In this document: positions 39,881-52,217 of the stretch, piece by piece
Numbering within the stretch: position 1 is the stretch's first letter
How the letters are laid out: each line of letters begins with the position of its first letter
DNA from: Labia minor
Taxonomy: Eukaryota; Arthropoda; Insecta; Dermaptera; Spongiphoridae
Length of the DNA stretch: 64,000 bases
Assembly (NCBI GenBank): GCA_963082975.1
Contig: OY720344.1
Span: 83,626,053-83,690,052, forward strand
Direction of reading: 5' to 3'
Made by a program: the position numbers and the translations under genes
Notes under the pieces: generated by a model
Database searches by the model: none
Told to the model about the DNA's origin: nothing
The model's input: the letters and a program-made list of their open reading frames with translations, nothing else

Positions 39881-42800
39881 TACATAATAATAAAAAAAAA
39901 GAATAAAAAAACTGAATAAATTTATATAAAATTTAATATTTTACTTCCAATTTTTCATCTTTTCTTATTCTTTGTAACCACGACTATATAATAGAAGAAT
40001 TCTGGATGAGAATGCTAGCTCCTTCAATGTGATGATTGTCCGAAAGTCCAGGAATATTGAGCCTCACATAAGTAAAAATTCACCCGTCTAATCAACCTAA
40101 TTTCCCCCCCCCCCCCGACTTTTGCTTAAAATGATAAAATATTTGTATATTTTTATTTAATAAATTTTTCTTTTTTTTATTCATTCATTTTGATTTATTT
40201 AAGATTCGATGAGTCTATTATAATTATATTTATAGTGGTTACTTGTTTGAAAGAAGTTTTCTATATTTTACTTCTTGAAAATATATAATATTCTTTCAAA
40301 AATAAATTAAACAAAAAATGATATTGAAAGTTTGAGTCAAAGAATTATCAAAATATTGTGGATTTTAAGAATTTCAATGACATAATGACAAATATTTTGA
40401 GGGTAATATTATAAAATATACAGAAATGAAAGATATAAATAGTTAAATGGCTTATTTTCATTATTATTTTAATCAAAATATACATTCAATAAATTTCAAT
40501 AGAGGGGGAGAAAATAAAAACTATTTTTATCATCATTCTTTTAAGATTTTATTGTCTGTATCTTATTTTTTACAGTGTATTTACTTATTTATATATTTGT
40601 ATATATAGATATAGATGTATATATGTTTTCAAGTATATATAAATATATCCATATATACAAGATTTTATATTTAAGATACACAACAACTTCGGACCGTCAC
40701 AGCGTCAAATCTAAAAACCATTTATTTAAATTTATTATGAAACAAAATGTTCATTATATATATATATATATATATAATTAGAATGTGTGTAGATGTGTAT
40801 ATATATATATATTTATATGTGTGTGTGTGGCCTCAGTAGATGTAAATCGTAGATTCTTACATTCACTAACGAAAATTCCCACTAGGCCTCATTCTTCATA
40901 AAAATTAATTTGGGCAATTTCTTTTTCCAATTACTTTGTTTCTTGATTAATTCTGAAGCTAAAAGTTTAAAAATATTGAATATAAATTTTATATTGTAGT
41001 TTATTATTAAATACAATTTATATGTGAAATACTGTCATTGAAGAGAGAGTAAGGTTTTTAAGTCACACATTGAATTTTTAAAGGAAATATATCCTTGGGA
41101 TATTTGTTACTTAATTAATTACGTAATAAGATAAATCAAAAATAATATAATAAAAAAAAAACTATTTACAAATGAATTAAAAATAAATGATTTTTCTTGG
41201 CCATAGAGGCAAGTTCTTTTTATTAGAAATGGGCATTTGGTCTTCTTAAAATCATTTTTCTTAACAAATAGTAGAAAAAACATAAATTAGTATTATATAT
41301 ATAATATTATAATATATATAAATTATTATATATATGAAAGATCGTATATAAAATATAACTTATAATAGGCTTAAGTGAATTTTCCCTTAATATTTGCACA
41401 ATAATGATTTAAAAATCATTTTAATAATATTTTATTAGATTAGGTATGAAGATGATTAATTATATCGCGCTCTAAAAAAATATTAATCTTTTATATATAA
41501 TTTCACAGTTTTTTTTTAAATAATATATTATCATTATTAATTAGTATAATATGGCCTTATTATTTTAAATTAATGATGGCCAAATGTCCATTCTATTTAA
41601 AACATTTATAATCTGTTTTGGCCAATTTACACATAATAATTAATATATTCGGCCATTTCTTATAATAATTATTTTTATTATTTTTACAACTTTTATTTAT
41701 TTTTTTTTTAAATTTATTTGTTAAGCTGGCAGTTAAGATACAATCTATAATGTAAATAGAATACATAAATTGTTTAAAAAGAGTAAATAAAAAAATGACA
41801 ATTGTAATAGTTAATTATAGTATTGTTGTTTTGTAAATTAGTTTAAAATTCAAATAAATCCTAATATATTGAAAGTAAAAAAAAAATATAAATAAAAATT
41901 AGAATGATAAATGGAAAGAAATAAGAGACAAATTCCCAAATTAAAAAAAAAATGATAATCTTACTTTCATTTTTCTTAGTTCTTTTTTTTAAATTTTTTT
42001 AAGTTTATTTAAAAATTTATTTTACTAACCACTTATTCAAAAATTGTATTATAATTATTATTATATATTAATAATTATTAATATGTATATATTTTTTCAT
42101 GTTTTCTCATTAGGAAAAAAAAATCAAAATAATGTATACACAGCCGCACACACAAATGAAACGTTTGAAAGGCTGGTGAATTTTTTATTTTTATTTTTGG
42201 ACACTTTTTTGAAAAGAGGACCAGAAACGTCGAGCAGCGACTAATTAATATAGGGCGTACACGTTTGTGATAGGGTCGAGGCCCCTCTGATCAAAGGCTA
42301 CAAAGCTTATAACAGCTTTCGAACTGTTAAAAAGATTTAGCTTTTAAAAATCGCTCTTTAAGTCCGTCCATTTCTTCGTAACCTTTTTTGAAAGAAGTTC
42401 TTTATATTTTAATATATACACATACATATATTTTACTTATTTTTATATGCATACATGTTTATATGTATGTGTAGATATTTAAATGAAAATCGATAAAAAT
42501 GTGCTGATTTTTACTTATTATTAACATGTGTTTGCATTATTTTGTTCCAAGGTTTTGACCTTCCAAGGAGCTTTTCTAAGCCCTCAAATATTTAGCGACC
42601 ACCTGAAAAAAAAAATTACATTATTTAGATATATAAATAAAATTAATAAAAAATATTGAGTACATTAAATTTGATAGATAAATAATTTTGTTATTATATT
42701 TATAAATACATGCTAATTAAATAAATAAATACAATTAAAATAAATTTTGTACACATGTTTTAAATTTTAAATTTGTTTCTTTGAGAATATACTCGATTGT

Positions 42801-44402
42801 AGGTTAAGTTTTATCCAAAAAAATATTAATTTTATTTTTTTCATCTAATTACACTATTACATTCATAAAATAAATAGATCTACAAAATCTTATTGCTTTA
42901 GAAGAACGTATAATTTTAGCAAATATTTTCAATGAAAAATTAAGTTTTTAATAGGGATTACCAGGATAAAATAAATAATTATTTTTCTTTCATTGTTAAT
43001 TGTAAAGTAAATTTTATAAGTTGAATTTAATATTCATTGTATTTGAAAATTTATTAAATAAGTATTTTTAATAATTTATTTTTTTTATCATGAAATTTAA
43101 TTTTAATCAAATTAAAAAATATTTTGCACTAAAATAATCAAATAATCAACAACAACAACAATCGTAATCAGCAATAAGTTTTTTTTAAACTTTTTATAAA
43201 TGAATGTAATGATAAATATATATTAAAATTTTTTAAAATAATATAACTAATTCCCTCATGGATGACACAAATGATTGATATATATATATATATATGTATA
43301 TATTATAAAGAAATATATCTTTTTTTATAATTAGCCCTTTTTGATGTTGAAACTGATAAATTAAAAAATTATTCCATTACAATATTTATAACATGCAAGG
43401 ATTGTGCATAGAAACCCAAAAGAAAAGATTAGGTATTTAGGAATGGATGAAAAAAGACTTTTCTCGTAATAATCAACAGCCTCTAAATATTTTTGATGAT
43501 TTATATAAAAATGATGATGTTGCATTATTTAGCAAAGCATAGGAATATACTTAGAAAAGGCTGCTTATATATATACATATTTACATACGTACATATTTAT
43601 ATAAGTAGTTTAATTCAATTGATTAAATAATCGTTGTTTATAGATTTTGTAATAACAATATAGAACAATAGCCTCAATTTATCATTTTTTTCAGTTGATA
43701 ATTACATTATTAGTTTAAGAAAATCATTGGTCACGTGATAAGAATATTTTAATTGTTTGTTAAAATAAAACTCAACATATAACCAAAAAAATACTATATA
43801 CTTATTATTATTTTAATTTATAACAACCTTTTCAATGTATAGTTATAAACGTGGAATGAATGAAATGTGATGAGAATTTAATGTATTTATAAAGAAATAG
43901 GTTAAGAAAATATACGATCAACTGTTGCCGGATGTCCTCTGAGACAGCGTCCTCACTGATAACGGATAAAGGTTAATTTGCATTACTCATAAAGTATAAA
44001 TATGACTCAAAGTAAAAAATATGCATTGGAATCCAGGGTTCCAAAACCATGGTAAGATAGGATCATGGAGGATCAAGGAAGGTGTACGCCCCGGCCACGA
44101 TCGACCCAAATCAAATAGAAAAGAACAATCAATATATATATATAGTAGAGATATAAACAAAACTAGCCAAAAAAATATTTAAATACTTTCAACTCCATTA
44201 AGAATAACTAAATCCAATATTTTCATATTTATTTTTATTTTTTTATATTTTTAAAATATACCTATAATTATCTAAAGCCACTATTTCTTAAATAATTTTA
44301 TCAAAACAATACTTTTTTGGCACATACACCCAGACAAAAAAAAAAACTTTCAAAGGTCATAAAATATAATATTATCAACCAATTTATTTTGGTAATATTT
44401 AG
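39881..44402. other. AT-rich intergenic DNA with GC islands
   Basis: Largely AT-rich, many TA microsatellites (for example 40760-40810, 43275-43305). Two compositionally distinct patches stand out: 42215-42400 (GACGTCGAGCAGCGAC, GGTCGAGGCCCCTCTGATC) and 43920-44110 (GCCGGATGTCCTCTGAGAC, CGCCCCGGCCACGATCGACC). Neither holds a long frame. They could be conserved non-coding or UTR sequence of the gene to the right. Confidence 0.4.
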
Positions 44403-45184
44403 AGGGTGTTCCAAAAAATGTATTCGATCTTTAAATAATTGTAAACTTGATATTTATTGTAATTGTAATATCTTTCAAAATGTACCATAAAAGTATATAC
44501 AAATATCATTTTATTGTCTTGTTACCGCCTGTTCACAAACTGATATCTGTTCTGGTTTAGACAACAAAAAGCGATCGAATGGCACACATGATGCAAGTTT
44601 CAGTCCGTATTAAAGTTAGGTATTAACATAAAAAGAAGTCTAGTGGTGTGCGGTCTGGTGAACGTGGAGGGTATTCAACGAAACCTCAACATTGAATCAA
44701 ATTATGGCATCCAGACTAAACTTGATGAAAGGAAATTTATTCTAAAATGCTACTGAAAGTATTAACATTCAGTTGAGAAGATAAGTCAATTTAGGAGTTT
44801 AAAAAAAAAAATCACTAATTTGTGTCACAATCACTTGAATTAGTGATAAGTTTGAAGTTTATGGTACTGTGTTAAGGACTTTTTATTTATAAGGGGATAC
44901 TTAAAAGAAGTTAAAACATTGAAACTAGAAACAGTCATTCAATTGAGAGTAAATGTTGAATGTGTATGTATGAGATACCCAAAGGAATTGTTTCATCATG
45001 TGTTCCATTAAATCGCTTTTTGTTGTCTAAACGAGAACAGATATCAGTTTGAGAACAGGCGGTAACAAAACAATAAAATGATATTTGTATATACTTTTAT
45101 TGTACCTGTTGAAAAGCATTCGAATTACGATAAATATCAAGTTTACATTTATTTAAAGATCGTATACATTTTTTGGAACACCCT
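44403..45184. mobile_element. Long-TIR DNA element (about 180-bp inverted ends)
   Basis: Left AGGGTGTTCCAAAAAATGTA and right, ending ACATTTTTTGGAACACCCT, are inverted copies. Pairing continues inward for about 180 bp (ACCGCCTGTTCACAAACTGA against TCAGTTTGAGAACAGGCGGT). The centre (44590-45000) has GTCTGGTGAACGTGGAGGG, which resembles Tc1/mariner-group remnants, but no frame survives. No unambiguous target duplication. Superfamily assignment is tentative. Confidence 0.7.
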
Positions 45185-47763
45185 GAATATATATATGAAA
45201 TAAGTATAGTAACAAATAATTATATTTTTTTAATGATTTCATAATAAATATTGTCCAAATATCGATTATAATTGATTATCAAAAAAATATATCTGCAATA
45301 AATATTAAAAAAACTATTATTTAATTAATCATGTTATTCTATAATAATTTGAAAGTATATTTGCCAAGATTGTAAATATACGGCCGCAGGTATAGATAAT
45401 AAGACGGTTAGCGAGGTTTTAGTTAAAATAAAATATATGAAGCGTAGAGTTAAATAAGAAAGCAACTGCCTACCCGGCAACATAAGGGTTCTTGTGTGTG
45501 GTAGTCGAGTTAAAATCGCGAATTAGTAAAACGGCTAATACCTAAAAGAAAAAAAAGCAACATAAATAAATCAATCAATATGAGGCGATATACATGGATC
45601 TGTGTGTGATTAACATGGTTGATGGGAGGGTGGAGCATGCCAAAGATCGACCATGCAGCGACAAATTAAAATAAGGTACTAAGTCTAGAATCAAGCAAGC
45701 AATATCTCAAAATGTCCATTTCATCTGAGATATAAATAAAAGTAAAGTAAATATTATATTTCTTCAAAAATGATTTGGTGATTGGAAGAATTTAATTAAA
45801 AAAAGAAACATTATAATTCTTATAAATTTTGTAAAATTATTACAAAAATATAAAAGCATTTGAAAATTTTAATTGATAATTTAAAATTTGAAATAAAATA
45901 TTACAACCGTTTTTTTCAAGAATCAAAAAAAGTTTTAAATATTTGTTTTACCTTACATAATGAGAATGAAGGTTTATATCAGAATTTATATGTATACATA
46001 TCGATTTTTCCAATTCTGATGTATAATATATATTTTATTATTGAATATAAATATTAAATTGAATAAACACAGGCAGTTAAATTTTTTTTTCCTCAATATT
46101 AATTTAAAATTAAAAAAAAAATCAATAAGTGTATAATAATAATAAAAAAAAAGTTTAATATAAATGTAGGTTTGTATGATCCTTGCTAAGTTATTTGTTA
46201 AATCCGTTTACACCAAAAAGCCATCACCGTGATTAAGAGAAAAGATTAAGAAATAATGTGCTCTAAATAATCAATTCAATATCAAGAAGAGAAAGAATAT
46301 TAAAAAAAAATGAGTACAAAAAATACACCTAAGTTTAAATATTATATTATAAGTATTTTAAAGGACATTTTGTGTCTATTGCTATATGCTTTTCATCCTA
46401 AACAAAGTAACCAATTTTTCATCTAATTATGAGAAATTCTAATTAATAATAAAGTGGATAATGATAAATAATGGCGTATCAAGTATATACACTTTTTAAA
46501 ATATTAATTGTTTTTACATAGATAAATTTTTAATTTTTTCATAAATCTTTAAAATAAATGTTTTTAAATAGATAACATCGATTTTAATTGTAAGATCGTA
46601 AGAGGTATGGACTTTTATGGGGCTTGAATTCTCCTATAAAATGAGTACGTTTTTGGAAATTTTAAAGAAGAAAAACACCAAATTTTAGTATTTTTAGATA
46701 TTACCTACTTAAAAAAATCTCAAAATATTTAATACTTTAATATCAGAAAATGATATCCCAGCATCATTAAAAAATTGTAAAGGCTCCGATGGTTCTAAAT
46801 TTCAAATAATAAAATGGGAAAATATACTGAATTGACAATCCCCCACACATTATCTGATTTTCAATATATTTAACAAATTATAATTTTAAAATCTAAACTA
46901 ATCTATAGCAAAAACAAGTATAATAGATATGATCATATATTTGAAAATAAATTTTATTAAGTGTTGTTTTTGTCTAAATTTCTAAATTTTAATTAAATGT
47001 TTTATTTAAAAATATATAATCCAGAGTAAAAATCTGTTCTTATTTTTTGCTTAATTTTATAAACTCAGTTATATATTTATTTATTTTGATATTAGATAAA
47101 TAAAAAAAATAATTATTAATCATAATAAAAATATAATGCTAAGAATAGATAGATAGATGAGATATAATAAAACCTATTTTAAATGGGATATCTCTTTATA
47201 ATTTTTATCGTGAAGTAATTCAAAATTGATACAATAATATATGGTACAATTAGTAATTGAGTATATTTTAGGGACACAGGAATTCAATATTTTCTGAAGG
47301 AAAAGGTATTAAAAGCAACTTACAACAATAATCTTTTGATAAAAAAAATTAAAAATGTAAAAATTTTTATTTTAATAAATGTAAGGGTTATTTAGTTTTC
47401 TTGATTGTGAAAACTTCCTCAAATAAAAATCGATGTTTGTATAAAAAAAATATTAATTTTTTTTTAAATATATTTTCTTTTCTTTTAAATTAAAAATATA
47501 CATAAATTATTTATTTCATCAGTAATTACTTAATTAAAAAATCTAATTCCTAAGTAAGAGGTAGTTCTTTCTTTCTTGATTGGTCATTATTTATTGTGAA
47601 ATGTGTTCTAAATGGAAAAAATGACATGAAATCAGCAAATCACAGTAAGAAACCACAAGATTCTTTAGAGATCTTTTTTTAGGAAAAAATATGAAATCTT
47701 ATTCAATATGTATATGAATTGATATCAACATGGGAAAATGTCCAATTCGATTTGTTAACTTGG
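45185..47763. other. Intergenic / 3' flank of CK1 alpha
   Basis: AT-rich except for 45375-45680, a GC-richer patch (GCAACTGCCTACCCGGCAAC, GGAGCATGCCAAAGATCGAC). Part of this interval must be the CK1 alpha 3' UTR; AATAAA-type signals on the minus strand are too frequent to choose one. The plus-strand frame at 45860-46057 is low complexity. Confidence 0.45.
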
Positions 47764-48273
47764 TTAACTGTGATGTGCTGTTTGATTGGATTGGATGGGT
47801 GACAAGAATGGGATTAATTCTGATATATACGATAGATCATTGTTCGGGATGATTGGAGGAACAAGTGCTGGGTAAAGAGAGGATAATTGAACAAGTTCGT
47901 TATTAAAGCTGGTAAGAATTTGGGAAGAATCAAAGAAAGAAGTCTTGCTATGTGTATTTGAGGATATGCGCGGAGGCTGCGCACCTGGCGTAGAAAGGTT
48001 TGCAGCGCTGGGACCGCCCCCGGCACCTGCACCGCCTCCGCCCGCAGCTCCGCCAACGCCAGGAATGACGCCTGCAGTGGCGCCCGCTGAAGAGGCACCT
48101 GAAGATGTGGCCTTCTGCTTGAGCATGGTCCAGTCGAAGGTATAATCGTATTGATGGTTGAGCGTGCGGAAGAGGATGCGAAACAATTGCCTTAGGTACA
48201 TGTAGTCAGGGCCCTCTTCGAAATGGAGACCTCGGCAGTAGTTCAGGTACATAGCGAATTCCGCTGGAAATCC
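47764..48273 (-). CDS. CkIalpha: CK1 alpha terminal exon with long Ala/Gly tail
   Basis: Acceptor TTTTGTAG (ends 48274), 169 codons plus stop. The first 52 ([20 protein letters not shown] to [13 protein letters not shown]) finish the kinase domain. The remaining ~115 are lineage-specific: an Ala/Gly-rich GC-rich block (about 47990-48110), then an AT-rich Ser/Leu-rich tail ([18 protein letters not shown]). Usual CK1 alpha tails are shorter (20-60 residues). Either this insect has an extended tail, or an unnoticed donor shortens the frame; I saw no good GTAAG in it. Confidence 0.88.
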   Translation of the reverse strand, partial: GFPAEFAMYLNYCRGLHFEEGPDYMYLRQLFRILFRTLNHQYDYTFDWTMLKQKATSSGASSAGATAGVIPGVGGAAGGGGAGAGGGPSAANLSTPGAQPPRISSNTHSKTSFFDSSQILTSFNNELVQLSSLYPALVPPIIPNNDLSYISELIPFLSPIQSNQTAHHS

Positions 48274-51200
48274 CTACAAAACAAAACAATCATATTAATT
48301 CAAATTTGACAAATTAATTGAATTCTAGTTAATTATTTAAAAAGTTACAAATGTTTTGAAACTAATTTAAAATTTCTATAAGCTTTCCCTATTCATTTAG
48401 AGTTGGCCATTTTTTCTTCTTCCATACTTTCTAATACATGTGACTCAAAAACACTTCCTTTTATTTTCTCTATACAATTCTCTACTTTTTCTTTGACCTC
48501 CTCTCGCTTCTCCTACCAATTTAATTCCCATTCCCTCTAAAATGTCCAAACACACCAACCCTTCCTTCACCTTTTATATTTCCATCAAGTTTACATTATG
48601 CCTGTGTTAATTTTAACTACTACCCCTTTTAATATTCCAAATTATTTATTATTGGTTTATATAAATTTACTAATGTTAATATAACTATTATATATTCAAA
48701 AGAAATAAATTGTTACATATTTAAGAGATTCATTGATATTATAATAGATATCATGTTGTTAAAATATAAAAGTAATATAGTCTTTTATACCTTGCATAAT
48801 ACTTCAACAGGGGTAGACATTTTTTTTTCACTGATTTTTTCATATTTTTGTTTTTTGGTGGCAGCCTGTAAAAATAAAATATATATATCAAATCAGTTAT
48901 ATTTAAAAAATAAAAAAATATATTAGTAATATTTGAAATAAATAATCGACCTTTAATCCTTGCCAAGGTAATGAACCACGATTAAAGTACATAAGGACGT
49001 ATCCGAGAGATTCCATATCGTCTCGACGACTGAAACAAAAATTCATAAATACACCAATTATATTATCTTCTATTTATTATGTTACCGAAATAATATTATG
49101 GATGTAAACATAACATAGCAATTTACTCTTATACTTGAAATCTATTTGAATGATTATTTAAGAGACTAAATAAAAATAATAAGTATTTATTTAAAGAGTA
49201 CAAAAAGTAATAAATAAAATATAAATATTATTAAAATTATTAGTAAAAATTTGGCAGGAACCTTGTTGAAATTAAAATTATTTAAAAACCTATAAGATAT
49301 AAGTATATATAAAAATATTTGAAGATTTAAATGTATAATTTATTAAAAAAAAAAACTCATTTTTTTTTGTTTTTATTAAAATTAATGTGAGGAATGCCTG
49401 AATGTTGTCATTAGGGGATATAAAATAGGAAAATAAGGACATTTAGAAGGGACAATTGAAAATGGTGGTCATTTGGTTGTCTTGAAGGCTTTGTTCTTCC
49501 TTATCAGTGGGCTGATGGCAAATTGACTGATAGGGTAAGGAAGGTGGCTGCGGGGGCGAGAGGCGGATGCCCTAACGCAATCGATACCGTCCACGACGAC
49601 GCGCGCGCGTCTTCTATAAGGTTTATAATGTTACGTTTCTTTGTGTGATTTCATCTTTTTTTTACATTTTAAAATATTCTTTATCAGACAAATCATTCAA
49701 ATATAATATTGAGTTATAAACCTTTTCTTATTAGGCTTTGAAGAAATCACTTTAGGAAATTAAATTAAATTTAAATTTTTTAAAAATATTTGTCCTAAAC
49801 TGGCAATGCCAATTCAAATATAATTAAAAAGTATAGATTTAATAATAATTTATTAGTAAAATTAATTACTTCTACAACTTCATTCATCTTAAGTTTCTAA
49901 TAGTTTTAATCCGATTAGAATGAAGAAAGTCAGTTAATTAAGAATAATAATTAGTTATTATTACTGAAAATAATTTATTAAAAAAAAGAATAAAATAAAT
50001 TTTAAATTATAAGAGAATCTAAATAAGAGGGATTATTTCTTAAATAAAAACATAATTTATACCTCTGTTCGATGCCGAGGTGAGCATTGATGCTGGCATA
50101 TCGGGCTGTACCCGTAAGGTTCTTGTCTTCTCGGTAGCTGATATGCGTTCTTGTGCGACTGTCACGGAATTTCTTTGCCAATCCAAAGTCAATAAGGAAT
50201 AACTAAAAAAAAAAAAAAAAATTAAAAATAAATTAAAATTTAAATAGTCACATACTTTAATGAATATAATGAAAAGAAAATAACAATTATTAACACATTA
50301 ATTATAAATACATTTAATTAAGTTTATTAAATTATTTATAATATAATGATTTAATATAAGTGTTTGATAAAAGAAATAAAAATTATGTCAAAATTTCGAA
50401 ATGAATTTATATGTATTGAGTATATAAAAAAAGAGAAAATTGGTAAGATATTTATTATGACACAATAAATAAACAATCAAGGAGTACCATCTCCTAAACT
50501 AAATTATTATAAAATAATATAGTATGAAAATATCAAAGAATCGTTTTTCAAAACTAGTTATATATCATATATAGTATATATTATGTACATATTTTTACAT
50601 TATTTTTTTGTTTAAATTCTCAAGTGTAGAAATGTTTTGTACTTGATAAAATTTGAAAAAAAATCACAATTACTTTCATTTATAATATTCATTTCATAAT
50701 AAAGAAAATAATCATTTTTTTAATCAGATTGTGATATTAAATCAATTTATATATATATATAAAATCTTAGGAAGCCATTTTAGAGAGAAGTGACCCTTTA
50801 AAAGTAATTCAATTAGGATAAAAACTCAATTCTGTAAAATTTAATAATATTTAAACATTCGGTAGAGCAGTTTTTTTTAAAATCTGATAAACTTTTAAAA
50901 ACTAGATATATAATTTGAAATAATAAAAATATATAATAAAAGAAGTATTATTATTATTATAATAGTGAGACGAATGTATATATGTAGATAAAGGAAAAAA
51001 CTAAATAATAAAATAAACAAACATTTGCCAAACTTTCAATTCATAATAAAACTTTCATTTAGAAAAACGTAAGATAGATCCAATCAATAATAAACAAAGC
51101 TAGGAACCTTAGAATAGAAGCAAAGGGAAAAGTAGGCCAGCCTCCATAGGAGGCCTCTTTTTCATTCGCCATTTGCTAATCATAATATATTAATAAACAA

Positions 51201-52176
51201 TTGAAACTATTAAACTATCTAATAATAATATATATATAATAAAATATTTAATTATATTATTTTATATAGGATTTATATGAAAATGGATTAAATTGAAATA
51301 AAATATATAATAAAAAGAAATCGATATTATATATATTATATATATATTTCTAGCGTATCAATTGAATGAAATATAACCAACCAATTGTTTTTATAATTTC
51401 CAAAACATCAAAATTAGTAATAAAATATGAACGTAATCAAGGTTTAGGTTGTTGCTTAAATTTTAAATACGGATTCTTCCTGTAATCCTGTGCATCGTGT
51501 CCTTGTCTTTTACCAATGGAGATTTCGTTAAAGCTCGGGAAGGTTTACGAAAGAACTCAATTGTATTCACGAAATAATCGAGCCCTCTTTTATATTAAGA
51601 AAGAAGGAAATGATGACATAGAATTTTATGTTTTTTTTTTAAATAAATAAATTTTGATTAGAGAATTTATATATATAATAAAAACACCACTTAAGATAAA
51701 TTGATATAAAATTAAATAAGGTTTAAAATTAATTAATTTTTCTTCCATAATAAAAAAAAAAATTAATAATGGGAAAGAAATGATTATGAAGTGTTAAAAA
51801 AGTATATATATACATTTGGTTAATTTGATTTATTCTCACTTTTATTTATAAGTTCATGTTTGGTTGACTAAAAAGAAAGTGATAGAAAATTAATAAAGGT
51901 CCTATTGGTGTAGTGGTTGGTATAAGCCAGGCAAGGAGACTTTGGAAACCTTATTTGGAGTCAGAACAAATCGAGGTCGGCGTGAAACCAACGATTTAAC
52001 CATCCAAGTTGTGATTATTCTGATGAGCAGGGACTTTGAAATTTATTTTTGAAATAGAGTGAAATCCTGTTGGTGTAATTTTTTTTATTTTATTTTATTT
52101 TATTTATTACACTTTTATGGGTAATGAATTGAATTTAAAAAAATAATGTGATTTTTGTAGGTTTTTAAATGACTTT

Positions 52177-52217
<41 letters not shown>

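Larger units (their letters stand above)
48274..50062 (-). other. CK1 alpha introns between the four 3' exons
   Basis: Three introns: 48274-48790, 48866-48950 and 49030-50062. The last contains a GC-rich patch at 49490-49625 (TGGCTGCGGGGGCGAGAGGC, ACGACGACGCGCGCGCGTC) that stands out from AT-rich neighbours and has no long frame. The small 85-bp intron is typical of insects. Confidence 0.7.

Noticed and set aside
47945-48145. Plus-strand Pro/Ala-rich frame opposite the CK1 alpha tail
   Set aside because: It is the complement of the Ala/Gly-coding, GC-rich exon; the minus strand has the real exon with conserved kinase sequence.
51890-52080. tRNA gene candidate around TCCTATTGGTGTAGTGGTTG
   Set aside because: Only the A-box half looks like a tRNA (Asp/Glu style). 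There is no B-box at proper distance and no closing acceptor stem, so no tRNA gene is claimed.
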